From Polyangiaceae bacterium (GTDB lineage Bacteria; Myxococcota_A; Polyangia; Polyangiales; Polyangiaceae), in NCBI GenBank assembly GCA_029261965.1, contig JAJDAH010000039.1:62001-126000 (forward strand): DNA of 64,000 bases, read 5' to 3'. Shown here in pieces: positions 26,374 to 34,882 of the stretch. The position numbers and the translations under genes are program-made. The notes under the pieces are model-generated. The model had not been told where the DNA came from, ran no database searches, and saw only the letters and a list, made by a program, of their open reading frames with translations. Within the stretch, counting starts at the first letter, position 1; each line of letters opens with the position of its first letter.

Positions 26374-28218
26374 ATGCGCTTTATCCATGGGCTGTTGATG
26401 ACGGGGATGGTCGCGAGCCTAGGGGCTTGCGCGACCGACGAAGCCGACGGCGGCGGCAGCGGAGGAACCGGTGGATCGGCCGGCGGCAGCGCAGGCACGC
26501 CTGGGACGGGCGGATCGGCCGGCGCGGCGGGAGCCGCGGGCGCAGCCGGAGCCGCCGGAAGCGCGGGAGCGGCCGGAGCGGCCGGAGCCGCGGGCGCGTC
26601 GAACGACCCCTGCATGGGGATTCCGACCACCGGCACCTGCGCGGACGCGACCACGGTGCGCACCTGCATCGTCTCGGCGGACTTCAACGAGCCGCCAGAA
26701 ATCACCGACATCACGTGCAAAGCGAACGACGGCTGCGTCGAATCCGCCAACGGCGCACAGTGCGAGCCAACTGGCGAGTGCCGCACCGGTGAAACCGAGT
26801 GCCTCGACTCCGACACCCTTCGGAGCTGCGACGCGACGGGCTCCTGGGTGCAGACCGCCTGCGGCACCAACAACTGCCTCCAGCAGCCGGGCCTGGGCGC
26901 TCAGTGCGTGACGAGCGCGCCCACCGGCGGCACGGGCATCTTCGTCCGGGGCTCTCTCTTCTACGAGTTCCGCCGCCCGAACGATCCGGTGACCCCGAGC
27001 TCCTACTCCACCACGACGGAGACCGAAGGCGCGGGCGACATGTTCATCACCGTCTTCGACAACAACGAGCTCATCGGCACCGAGCTCACCAAAGCGGGCC
27101 TCAACGCGGGTGAGGCCAAGGGCGACTTCGCCGTGGAGCTCGACCGCATGCCCACGACCAACACCTTCATCTTCTTCTGGCCGATGCTCTTCGACCAGCA
27201 AGGAGACCCATTCATCGCGATGGCCAAAGCTCAGAGCGATCAAGCGTCCGCCCTCACCTCGACCGAATACTGGTCCTGGGGCTTCGACGTATGCCCGACC
27301 GCAGGCGACTGCACCACCAACGACACGGATGTCGGCGGCTTGCTCATCGACGATGCGAGCGGCGCCGGTGGCGCGCACGTCTACGACTGGCTGGTCTTCA
27401 ACTTCTTCCGCATGACCGGCATGACCGAGCTCGACGGTGGCGATCCGCTCTCGCTGGTGACCTACTGGCAAAACGGCCCGGCCACGCCGATGGGAATGGA
27501 GCCCGCCGGCATCAAATTCAACTGCGGCAACTGCTTCATTCCGGGCGGCGGCGAGGTCATCTTCGACGACACGACGACGCCCGTTGCCAAGGACACCTAC
27601 CGGTCGGCGATGAACATCAGCGGCCGCGGCTTCAACGACTACGATTCGCACTGGTCGAGGAGCACCATCAACCACGAAGCCGGCCACTGGGTCATGTCGT
27701 CGTTCAGCGTGTCGCCGGGCGAAGGCGGACCGCACTTCGTGGACGCCGCGTCGCTACCGGGGCTGTCGTACAGCGAAGCCTTCGCGACCTTCATCGCGCA
27801 GAGCAACATGAGCGGCGGCGACCCTGCCGCACCCAACCCGGTGTACTTCACCGTACAGAACGGCACCGGCTTCTGGATCAACCTCGAGAGCCAGGAGTGG
27901 ACCAACGGCGCGCTCGACAAACCGAACCCCAACGGTGCGGTCGACCAGCTCGTCAACGAGAACGTGGTCGCCTCGATGTTCTGGTCGTTCTGGTCGACTT
28001 CGAACGCGATGAACCCGCAGGCCTTGGGCGACTCGCCGGTCTTCGGCGGGCTCCGCACCGAGCGGCTTCTGCAACGCAACCGCGGCTACTTCCGAACGGA
28101 CTTCATCGACTACCTCGATGGTCTGAGCTGCGACAACCTCGCGACGGACGCACAAATCGCGGCTGTCGCCGACCCGGCGGGCTACCCATGGCGCGCCTCT
28201 GAAGTCGAGTGCAACTGA
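26374..28218 (+). CDS. Secreted lipoprotein with zincin-like HEAGH metalloprotease domain
   Basis: A 614-aa predicted lipoprotein. The start ATG 26374 has AGGAGG at 26364-26369. Signal peptide and lipobox (ASLGAC) are followed by a Gly/Ala/Ser linker of about 50 residues (GAAGAAGAAG type) and a short Cys-rich region. A large domain then carries NHEAGHWVMSSF (H434, E435, H438) and, 30 residues on, YSEAFATF (E468). HExxH plus a downstream Glu within a helix is the gluzincin pattern, so this is a likely zinc metalloprotease, substrate unknown. No known peptidase family is obvious. It is followed in the same unit by a small lipoprotein whose start lies 15 bases after its stop. Confidence 0.75.
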   Translation: MRFIHGLLMTGMVASLGACATDEADGGGSGGTGGSAGGSAGTPGTGGSAGAAGAAGAAGAAGSAGAAGAAGAAGASNDPCMGIPTTGTCADATTVRTCIVSADFNEPPEITDITCKANDGCVESANGAQCEPTGECRTGETECLDSDTLRSCDATGSWVQTACGTNNCLQQPGLGAQCVTSAPTGGTGIFVRGSLFYEFRRPNDPVTPSSYSTTTETEGAGDMFITVFDNNELIGTELTKAGLNAGEAKGDFAVELDRMPTTNTFIFFWPMLFDQQGDPFIAMAKAQSDQASALTSTEYWSWGFDVCPTAGDCTTNDTDVGGLLIDDASGAGGAHVYDWLVFNFFRMTGMTELDGGDPLSLVTYWQNGPATPMGMEPAGIKFNCGNCFIPGGGEVIFDDTTTPVAKDTYRSAMNISGRGFNDYDSHWSRSTINHEAGHWVMSSFSVSPGEGGPHFVDAASLPGLSYSEAFATFIAQSNMSGGDPAAPNPVYFTVQNGTGFWINLESQEWTNGALDKPNPNGAVDQLVNENVVASMFWSFWSTSNAMNPQALGDSPVFGGLRTERLLQRNRGYFRTDFIDYLDGLSCDNLATDAQIAAVADPAGYPWRASEVECN

Positions 28219-28233
28219 GAAGGAATGAAAGCC

Positions 28234-28881
28234 ATGCAATCGAACCAATGGATTCCGCTTTCGATGGTTGCCGCACTCGCTACGTCCCTCGTGGCTTGCC
28301 AATCGAAAACCACCGAGCCCGAGCCCACGGCGCCCGCGCCGAAGATGGAGGCCCCGAAAAACGCCGAACCGGTGATGCGCATGCATGACCACGCCGAGAC
28401 GCCGACGAGCGCACCGTTCGTCGTCAAGCTCTCGAAGGCCGAGGGCAACGCCAACCCGGGCGAGCTTCTGCTCACCGCCACGATCTACGTGCCGCGGGAG
28501 TTCAAGGCTCCGACCACCATCGACGTCGAGCTGCCTCCGGGCGGTGAGCTGCTCGATGGCGAGACGCACGAGAGCTTCCCGACGCTGCCAGCGGGCACCA
28601 TGATCCGAAACTACCGAGTCAAAGTCGGCCAGGAGCCGACCGAAGCGATTCCGGTGAAGGTGCGCGTTGCCGGCGCGAGCCCGGGCGGCGCCTTCGGGGC
28701 TTCGGCCGAGCGCCACTACCCCGAGAGAATTGTGCAATCGCGGCACCCTTACAGCGGGAAGGTCCCGCCGCCGCCCATCGCTCGCCCGATGAACGGTTAT
28801 CCCGCGAGGATGCCCAAGCCGGTCGGCATTCCGAGTCTGCCGCAAGGGCCGGGCAGCTCAGCCGCGCTCCCCAAGAAGTAG
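28234..28881 (+). CDS. Predicted lipoprotein with beta-sandwich-like domain
   Basis: A 215-aa lipoprotein with lipobox ATSLVAC, a charged Pro linker containing MHDH, and a domain of about 90 residues (ELLLTATIYVPREFKAPTTI and TMIRNYRVKVGQEPTEAIPV) that looks like a beta-sandwich, then a Pro-rich C-terminus. I prefer ATG 28234 over ATG 28225: AAGGA at 28220-28224 abuts the first ATG with no spacing but is nine bases from the second. It follows the HEAGH lipoprotein closely and may be its partner, for example a chaperone or inhibitor; that is inference. Confidence 0.75.
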   Translation: MQSNQWIPLSMVAALATSLVACQSKTTEPEPTAPAPKMEAPKNAEPVMRMHDHAETPTSAPFVVKLSKAEGNANPGELLLTATIYVPREFKAPTTIDVELPPGGELLDGETHESFPTLPAGTMIRNYRVKVGQEPTEAIPVKVRVAGASPGGAFGASAERHYPERIVQSRHPYSGKVPPPPIARPMNGYPARMPKPVGIPSLPQGPGSSAALPKK

Positions 28882-28922
28882 CGGGCCAGAGCAGGTTTCG
28901 GCCCGCCCACTTACAGGTGGGC
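28881..28922 (+). terminator. Two overlapping hairpins after the lipoprotein pair
   Basis: GCGGGCC (28881-28887) pairs with GGCCCGC (28900-28906), and GCCCAC (28905-28910) pairs with GTGGGC (28917-28922). The arms overlap by two bases, so the hairpins compete. No T run follows. The position directly at the stop codon and 30 bases before the next gene suits a terminator or attenuator. Confidence 0.5.
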
Positions 28923-28950
28923 CTGTGCGGAACTACGCTTCTTCGCGTAA

Positions 28951-30246
28951 ATGAGCCTCAAGGAAAAAGCCAAAGGAGCCGTCATCAACGCCCTTTTGGG
29001 CGAACGCACGCTCTCGCTCCGGCGCAAGCTCGACTCGATCCGCAACCGCACCCACCGAGTCACCTTCTACTACCAGGCGGACGACCCCTACAGCCACGTG
29101 CTCGCGCAGCTGATGCCCGAGCTGGTGGCGCGCTACCCGATCGATCTCGACGCCGTCGTCGTGCCCTCGCCGACGGCGGAGGCGAACCCCGAGCCCGAGC
29201 TTAGAACCTCGTTTGCCGCTCGCGACGCCCGCGAGCTCGCGCGCTACTACGAGATCGAGTTCCCCGCGGGCGCCGAGACTCCGGACGCCTCACACGTCGA
29301 TCTGGCGAACCGAGTATTGCTCCACAAACGGGCGCTGCCCGAGCAACTCACGGCGATGCAGGAAGTCGGAGACGCACTCTGGAGCGGGGACCAACGGCGC
29401 CTCGAAGAGCTACAGAGCGGACTCGGCGGCGTCGCACCACCCGAAGTCGAAGCCGCGCTCGACGAAAGCTCGGCCAAGCTCCGTTCCTCCGGCCACTACC
29501 AAGGCGGCATGCTGCAGTACGGCACCGAGTGGTACTGGGGCCTCGACCGCGTGCACTACCTCGAAAAGCGCCTCGAAGCGGAAGACCTCGGCACGGCCGA
29601 ATCGGTCGTCCGACGCCGCGACATCACCCCGCGCGACGAGCTCCGCGAGGAGAATGGCAAGATCCCGCTCGATTTCTACTACAGCTTCCGGAGCCCGTAT
29701 TCGCACATCGCCGTCGGGCGAATGATCCGCCTTCGAGATCGCTACCCGATCGACCTCCGCGTCAAACCCGTGCTCCCGATGGTGATGCGCGGTTTGCCGG
29801 TGCCGAGGGCCAAACAGCTGTACATCATCCAAGACGTCAAACGCGAAGCGAAACGACTCGGCGTGCCCTTCGGCCGCGTGTGCGATCCCGTCGGGCTCGG
29901 CGTCGAACGCGCCTTCTCGATTTTTCCCTACGCCGTCCGTGAAGGCAGAGCCGCCGAGTTCCTCGAATCCGCCGGCACTGGGTGCTGGGCCGAAGCACTC
30001 GATCTCGCCGCGGACGCCGACCTGCGCGGGGTCGTCGAACGGGTCGGCCTCGACTGGGCCGAAGCCGAGCGCAGCATGAAAGACGACAGCTGGCGCAAGC
30101 TCGCCGAAGAGAACCGCGAAGCGCTCTTCGGCATCGGCCTCTGGGGCGTGCCCTCGTTCAAGCTCGGCGACTACACCACCTGGGGCCAGGACCGCATCTG
30201 GATCCTCGAAGACAAGCTTCGCCGATTCGGCAACCCGACCTCCTGA
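28951..30246 (+). CDS. Tandem HCCA-isomerase/DsbA-like thioredoxin-fold protein
   Basis: A 431-aa cytoplasmic protein with two thioredoxin-fold domains of the DsbA/2-hydroxychromene-2-carboxylate isomerase/GST-kappa group. The first opens at VTFYYQADDPYSHVLAQLM (about residue 37) and the second at LDFYYSFRSPYSHIAVGRM (about residue 241). The family's active site SPYS replaces CxxC in both, so this is not a disulfide oxidase; a glutathione-dependent isomerase or transferase is likely. The second domain ends with the family phrase GLWGVPSFKLG. The first domain has DDPYSH, a less usual variant, and may have lost activity. A two-domain form is not the common one. Confidence 0.8.
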   Translation: MSLKEKAKGAVINALLGERTLSLRRKLDSIRNRTHRVTFYYQADDPYSHVLAQLMPELVARYPIDLDAVVVPSPTAEANPEPELRTSFAARDARELARYYEIEFPAGAETPDASHVDLANRVLLHKRALPEQLTAMQEVGDALWSGDQRRLEELQSGLGGVAPPEVEAALDESSAKLRSSGHYQGGMLQYGTEWYWGLDRVHYLEKRLEAEDLGTAESVVRRRDITPRDELREENGKIPLDFYYSFRSPYSHIAVGRMIRLRDRYPIDLRVKPVLPMVMRGLPVPRAKQLYIIQDVKREAKRLGVPFGRVCDPVGLGVERAFSIFPYAVREGRAAEFLESAGTGCWAEALDLAADADLRGVVERVGLDWAEAERSMKDDSWRKLAEENREALFGIGLWGVPSFKLGDYTTWGQDRIWILEDKLRRFGNPTS

Positions 30247-30300
30247 CCAGCTGGGCAGCGACTAGATTTCTAGGCGCGCCCTTGAGACCCTCGACCTAGC

Positions 30301-32037
30301 ATGTCCGACGCACGCGCGGACGCCGTCGTTGGCTCGGGAGACACGGCGGACTCGGGAGATACGGCGGACTCGGAGACGGCCGACGTCGTCGGGGTGGATC
30401 CGTCCGCGCTCGACCGGCAAGCGGCGCTCGACCGCGAAGAGCACGTGGCCAACGTGCTGCGCCTTCGGATCGCGATCGGCGTGGGCGCGCTCTTGTGGCC
30501 GGCCTTCGCCGTCGTCGACACGATAGTCGCGAAGGTCATCGGGGTCGGCGACCTCGGCACCTACCTCACGGTGCGCTTCGCCATTTGGCCGATCATTCTC
30601 GTGGGCTACTTCCTGCTTCGTCGCAAGCCGCCGCCATCGCCCGCTGTGGCGCGCGCGACGGATCTCGTGGTTTTTGGCAGCGCGGCCTACGGCATCGCGA
30701 TCATGTGCGTGATGTTCGAGGGATTCTCGAGCCCGTACTACGGCGGCCTCGTGTGTGTGCTCGTGTGCCGCGGAGCCTACGTCATCGAGCCGTGGAGACG
30801 CGCCATCGTACCCGCGGCGCTCATCGTCACGAGCTTTCCCGTCGCGCTCGTCGTGGGCACCTTCGCGGTGCCGGGTCTCGCGGACCAGCTCGACGAGGGG
30901 CGTTCGCTCGGCTTGTTTCTCATCACGATCTGTTTTCTGTCGGCCGTCGCGACCTTCATCGTCGTCGCCACCCACTCGTCCTGGGTCATGCGGCGCCAGG
31001 TGTTCGAGAGCCGCAGCATCGGTCGCTACCGACTCAAGCGCCGTATCGGCGCCGGCGGCATGGGCGAGGTGTGGGCCGCCTATCACTCCGGCCTCAAGCG
31101 CGACGTCGCGCTCAAGATCCTGCGACCGGACGCCGAGCAGGGCACGTCCCAGGTCCGCCGCTTCGAAACCGAAGTCAAAGCTTCCACCGAGCTCACTCAC
31201 CCGAACGCCGTGCACGTCTTCGACTACGGCGTGACGGAAGACGGCATCTGGTACTACGCCATGGAGCTCTTGGACGGGCAGGATCTCGCGCGCACGGTGC
31301 GCACGAACGGTCCGCTCAATCCCCACCGTGCCGCCCGCATCGTCTGGCAGGCCGCCCGCGCCCTGAGCGAAGCCCACCAGAAGGGCATTCTGCACCGGGA
31401 CATCAAACCCGAAAACGTTTTCCTCACCCAGGTCGCCGGCGAAGGCGACTTCGTCAAGGTACTCGATTTCGGCATCGCCAAGCTCACCCAAGGCGAGGGC
31501 AACGCCCAGCTGACCGCAACGGGCGTCATCTTCGGCACGCCGGCGTACATGTCGCCGGAGGTGGCCGGGGGAAAAGAAGTCGGGCCTTCTTCCGACGTCT
31601 ACTCCCTCGGGTGCCTGCTGTACTTTCTTCTGACCGGCTCCCCACCCTTCGAAGACGAAAACCCCGGCGCGCTCTTGCTCGCCCACACCTCGATCGTTCC
31701 CGAGTCGCCGAGCAAACGGCTGGGCACCCCGATACCCCAGGACATCGAGCGCGTGGTGCTCCGCGCGCTCGAAAAAGAACCCGCCGACCGCTTCGGGGAC
31801 GCCGCGGCTTTCTCCGCCGCCATCGCCAAGACGATAGGCGCTCCCGAGCTCTGGGTCGCCCCCGCTACGCCGAACGAGACTACCGCGCTCGAACCGACGC
31901 ACTCCCCCGAGGCGCAAACCCTCGAAGCGCGACCCGTGACGAGCGCCACCGACGACGAGAACCGCGCCGCGGCGGACACGGTTTCGAAGCGCGAGCTCGA
32001 AATCGCACCGACCGGCAAAGTTTCCGGCGAACCCTGA
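30301..32037 (+). CDS. Ser/Thr kinase with N-terminal polytopic membrane domain
   Basis: A 578-aa protein in which about six membrane helices (residues 55-230) precede a complete Hanks-type kinase domain (about 241-510), the reverse of the usual order. Kinase motifs: IGAGGMGEVWAAY, VALKIL, HRDIKPENVF, DFGIAKL, GTPAYMSPE and DVYSLGCLLYFLLTGSPPF. The N-terminal 30 residues hold a short GDTADS repeat from a DNA repeat. The membrane part resembles the 6-TM sensor modules of other bacterial signalling proteins, and no large external domain is present, so the signal may be in the membrane. A C-terminal tail of about 70 residues is acidic and disordered. Confidence 0.9.
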   Translation: MSDARADAVVGSGDTADSGDTADSETADVVGVDPSALDRQAALDREEHVANVLRLRIAIGVGALLWPAFAVVDTIVAKVIGVGDLGTYLTVRFAIWPIILVGYFLLRRKPPPSPAVARATDLVVFGSAAYGIAIMCVMFEGFSSPYYGGLVCVLVCRGAYVIEPWRRAIVPAALIVTSFPVALVVGTFAVPGLADQLDEGRSLGLFLITICFLSAVATFIVVATHSSWVMRRQVFESRSIGRYRLKRRIGAGGMGEVWAAYHSGLKRDVALKILRPDAEQGTSQVRRFETEVKASTELTHPNAVHVFDYGVTEDGIWYYAMELLDGQDLARTVRTNGPLNPHRAARIVWQAARALSEAHQKGILHRDIKPENVFLTQVAGEGDFVKVLDFGIAKLTQGEGNAQLTATGVIFGTPAYMSPEVAGGKEVGPSSDVYSLGCLLYFLLTGSPPFEDENPGALLLAHTSIVPESPSKRLGTPIPQDIERVVLRALEKEPADRFGDAAAFSAAIAKTIGAPELWVAPATPNETTALEPTHSPEAQTLEARPVTSATDDENRAAADTVSKRELEIAPTGKVSGEP

Positions 32038-32040
32038 GTC

Positions 32041-32090
32041 AGGCGGGCTCTATGAATCAGGCGGGCTCTATGAATCAGGCGGCTCTATGA
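32041..32090 (+). repeat. 18-bp tandem repeat between convergent genes
   Basis: The unit AGGCGGGCTCTATGAATC occurs at 32041-32058 and 32059-32076, with a shortened third copy at 32077-32090. It lies between the kinase stop and the stop codon of the next minus-strand gene. Directly after it, TAGAGC and GCTCTA (32093-32105) form an odd-length palindrome that overlaps the neighbour's TAA stop. Confidence 0.75.
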
Positions 32091-32091
32091 G

Positions 32092-33072
32092 TTAGAGCGG
32101 CTCTATCGAGATCACCGACTCGATCTTGGCGGCGACGGGGACCAACATTTCGTCCACGGTAGTCAGCTGCCCCGTCGGCAGCACCGCATCGAACCGATAG
32201 GTGAGCTCGCCCTCGCTCCCCGTACGACCGCCACCGACCGCGCTCCCCTCCGATCGCACGACCTTCACGCGCACCCCGTCCTTCGAGGCGAAGACGAGCT
32301 CGTAGGCGGTCGCTCGAAGCACACGGCCGCCGTCGAGGATCCGAGTCGTGATCCACTTTGCGCCGACGCCGACGGCCTCCGACGGAAATGGGTCGCCGAG
32401 CTCTAGCAGCGAGCCGGCGATGAGCGGCGACTCGAACTCGGCATCGGGATCGCCACCGGACAAAGCCGTCACTCGGACGCTCCCCGAAACCGTCGCTCGG
32501 GCAGTGCCCTTCCCGGTCGCCGCAGCGGGCGGCTCCGCGGGCTTCGACTCACCGCCGGTCGCCTTCCGGTACGGCCCCGCCCGAAAGTCGACCAGCGCAT
32601 TGCCGACGTCGATTCCCTCCGACTCGACGCTCGTCACCTTCAGCACGAGCGGCCCCTCGAAGCCGATCGTTTTTTTCTCCCCGCCCCTCGGCGTCAGCTC
32701 GGTCCGCGATCGCACGCGATACCGCTCTTCCGATCCGGCCGTGTAGCGGTGACCGAAGATGCGCCGCGGCTCCGCTCCAACACTCGACACCTCGATCTTC
32801 GTCGGTTCGACACGAGCATTCGCCGAGGCATCCGCCGACGGTGACCCGTCCGGGGCGCCTGGCGGCGCGGACGCATCGACCGCCGGCGCGGGCGGCGAGG
32901 GGGCCGGAGGTACGCTCGGCGGAACGGGCGATGCCGGCGCCCCGCAAGCCACGACCGCGACCAGCGCCACCAGCGCCGACATGACGAGGATCGTCCACGC
33001 CCGTTGGGCTCGCCGCGGGGCGACCCGCGCGCTGTGCCTCTCTCGCCGGCCACCTGCCCTCACACGGCCCAC
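32092..33072 (-). CDS. Predicted lipoprotein of unknown function
   Basis: A protein of up to 326 aa with an Arg-rich N-terminus, a hydrophobic stretch and lipobox (ALVAVVAC), a Pro/Ala/Asp linker, and then a beta-rich domain of about 230 residues (KIEVSSVGAEPRRIFGH, GPLVLKVTSVESEGIDVG, LTYRFDAVLPTGQLTTVDEM). The domain reads as alternating strands with no catalytic motif I can see. The start is uncertain: ATG 33072 gives a long basic n-region, GTG 33063 is close, and ATG 32982 sits just before the hydrophobic core but leaves no positive residues. It lies 39 bases downstream of smpB on the same strand. Confidence 0.7.
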   Translation of the reverse strand: MGRVRAGGRRERHSARVAPRRAQRAWTILVMSALVALVAVVACGAPASPVPPSVPPAPSPPAPAVDASAPPGAPDGSPSADASANARVEPTKIEVSSVGAEPRRIFGHRYTAGSEERYRVRSRTELTPRGGEKKTIGFEGPLVLKVTSVESEGIDVGNALVDFRAGPYRKATGGESKPAEPPAAATGKGTARATVSGSVRVTALSGGDPDAEFESPLIAGSLLELGDPFPSEAVGVGAKWITTRILDGGRVLRATAYELVFASKDGVRVKVVRSEGSAVGGGRTGSEGELTYRFDAVLPTGQLTTVDEMLVPVAAKIESVISIEPL

Positions 33073-33111
33073 CTTACCGCCATCACCGTCCCGCGGGGCT
33101 TCATCGGCTCG

Positions 33112-33615
33112 TCAGCGGTTTCGCCGCGTCGCCGCCGCCGCCTCACGATCGAGCTCTCTCGTCTTCACGGCCATGCGTTTGTCGTGTTTCTTCTTGCCCC
33201 GGGCGATCGCGATCTCGATCTTCCCGCGGTTGTTCTTGAAGTAGCACTTGGTCACTACCAGCGTCATGCCGTCACGCCCGACGGCGTTTTTCATCCGCTC
33301 GATCTCGTACTGATGGAGCAGCAGCTTGCGTTTGCGCTTCTCTTCGTGCGCAAACGCGGCGTGGTGGAGCGCCGGGATGCGCATCTGCTTGACCCAGGCG
33401 TCCTCGCGCTCGTCGATGTCGACCCAGGCATCGCTCAGGTCCGGCCCGTGCACGCGCAAGCTGCGCACTTCGCTGCCGATGAGGACGAGCCCCGCCTCGA
33501 ACGTGTCGAACAGCTCGTAGTTGAAGCGCGCACGTCGGTTGTTCGCCACCAGGCGATCGCCGAACTCCTGCTTCTTTTCCTTCTCTTTGGCCACGAGCGG
33601 GGCAGCACTATGCAC
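33112..33615 (-). CDS. smpB: SsrA-binding protein SmpB
   Basis: SmpB binds tmRNA and delivers it to stalled ribosomes in trans-translation. The 167-aa protein has the family core NNRRARFNYELFDTFEAGLV, the LIGSEVRSLR motif, the ALHHAAFAHEEKRKRKLLLH region and the basic C-terminal tail ending ATRRNR. The first seven residues before VAKEKEKK may not be used; GTG 33594 is an alternative start. Length agrees with the family (about 150-165). The ssrA RNA gene was not found nearby. Confidence 0.95.
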   Translation of the reverse strand: MHSAAPLVAKEKEKKQEFGDRLVANNRRARFNYELFDTFEAGLVLIGSEVRSLRVHGPDLSDAWVDIDEREDAWVKQMRIPALHHAAFAHEEKRKRKLLLHQYEIERMKNAVGRDGMTLVVTKCYFKNNRGKIEIAIARGKKKHDKRMAVKTRELDREAAAATRRNR

Positions 33616-33723
33616 GCCGGCGCTGGCCGCGCAATGCCCGGTTGGTCAGCTAGCCAATTGTTGCTACGCCTGTTGCGTGGCTGGAAAGCGGCTGGAAAAG
33701 CGGCCGGGAAAACCGGGGGAAAA

Positions 33724-34767
33724 ATGATTGGAAAAATCGCCTTGGCCCGAGGGTGTCTGCCGCTCTTGGTCGTGTCCCTCACCTGGGGGTGCGGCGACTC
33801 CTCCTCCGCCGACGGAAATGGCGGCTCCGCGGGCGCCGCCGGCGCCCCAAACAACACCGCAGCCCCCGATCCCGCCCAGACCGGCTCGTTTCTGGTCGGC
33901 GCCACTCGATTCACCGTCGATCACACCGGCGTCGGCGGCGTCGCGCGTCCGCTCGACGTGGTGGTCTGGTACCCGACCGCCGACAAGAAGGGCGCCGACG
34001 AGACCCTCGGCGGCGCGCTCGACGTGTCGGTCGCCGGCGGCGGCTACCCGCTCATCGCGTTTTCTCACGGCCTCGGAGGGATCCCGGAGCAGTCGACGTT
34101 CTTCACGACCTTCATGGCGAGCCACGGCTACGTCGTCGTGGCCATGTCCCACCCCGGCAGCACCATCTCCGATCCAATCATGGGAGAAGGCGTCGCCGCG
34201 GCATTCGTGAACCGCCCCGGAGACGTGCTCGCGGCGGTCGACGCGGTGGTCGCACGCTCGGACGACAACGGCGATCTCTTGTCCGGCAGCGTGGATCCCT
34301 CGCGAATGGGCGTGAGCGGTCATTCCTTCGGTGCGTGGACGACGCTCGCCGTGATGGCGCTCGACGACCACCCGTTTTTGGCCGGCATCCCCATGGCGCC
34401 GCCGAGCCCGGAGATCACCCCCGTGGAGATCGCGAACATCGGCCAAGAGGTGATGATCATGGGCGCCACCGAAGACAGCCTCGCGGTTTACCCAGGCGCG
34501 GTGCTCGCTTTCGAGCGGCTGTCTCCAGACAAACGTTGGCTGCTCACCTTCCCCGGGGCGGACCACTTCGCCTATTCGGATCCCTGCCTCGCCGGTTGCG
34601 AAGGGTACGACCAGGACACCGCTCACCGGATGATCAACACCTACGGCGCCGCATTCCTGATGAAGTTCGTCGGCGGGGAAGACGGCCTCGACACCTACCT
34701 CGAAACCGACACGAACATCGAAGACGGCGCCGGGATCCTCGAAGCCGGAACCCACACGCCGCTCTGA
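33724..34767 (+). CDS. Alpha/beta-hydrolase lipoprotein (PAF-acetylhydrolase/cutinase-like)
   Basis: A 347-aa lipoprotein with lipobox SLTWGC, a Gly/Ala linker and an alpha/beta-hydrolase fold. Motifs: the oxyanion region AFSHGLGG, SHGYVVVAMSHPGS, the nucleophile elbow GVSGHSFGAWTT (S201), and the terminal PGADHFAYSDPC with the catalytic His. The layout resembles platelet-activating-factor acetylhydrolase/dienelactone-type esterases and the bacterial polyester hydrolases. The catalytic Asp is not certain by eye. ATG 33724 follows a GGGGG stretch. The upstream 45 bases hold repeated GGAAA blocks. A lipid or ester substrate outside the cell is likely. Confidence 0.82.
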   Translation: MIGKIALARGCLPLLVVSLTWGCGDSSSADGNGGSAGAAGAPNNTAAPDPAQTGSFLVGATRFTVDHTGVGGVARPLDVVVWYPTADKKGADETLGGALDVSVAGGGYPLIAFSHGLGGIPEQSTFFTTFMASHGYVVVAMSHPGSTISDPIMGEGVAAAFVNRPGDVLAAVDAVVARSDDNGDLLSGSVDPSRMGVSGHSFGAWTTLAVMALDDHPFLAGIPMAPPSPEITPVEIANIGQEVMIMGATEDSLAVYPGAVLAFERLSPDKRWLLTFPGADHFAYSDPCLAGCEGYDQDTAHRMINTYGAAFLMKFVGGEDGLDTYLETDTNIEDGAGILEAGTHTPL

Positions 34768-34809
34768 GGAGTCTCGTCGGGGCGAATCCTCCGGCCGAAT
34801 TCCCCTGGA

Positions 34810-34839
34810 TTGATTATTTTTAACCCTTAAATTTAATAC
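34810..34839 (+). promoter_or_regulatory. A/T-rich promoter and candidate ROK operator
   Basis: TTGATT (34810-34815) and TAATAC (34834-34839) are spaced by 18 bases, a plausible sigma-70 promoter about 45 bases before ATG 34883. Between them TTAAATTTAA (34827-34836) is a perfect palindrome overlapping the -10 region, a natural operator position. This 48-base A/T-rich island is strikingly unlike the GC-rich surroundings. Confidence 0.5.
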
Positions 34840-34882
34840 TTGAACTTAATAGTTCCCCGGGGTACCTTCTTCGAACCTCGCG

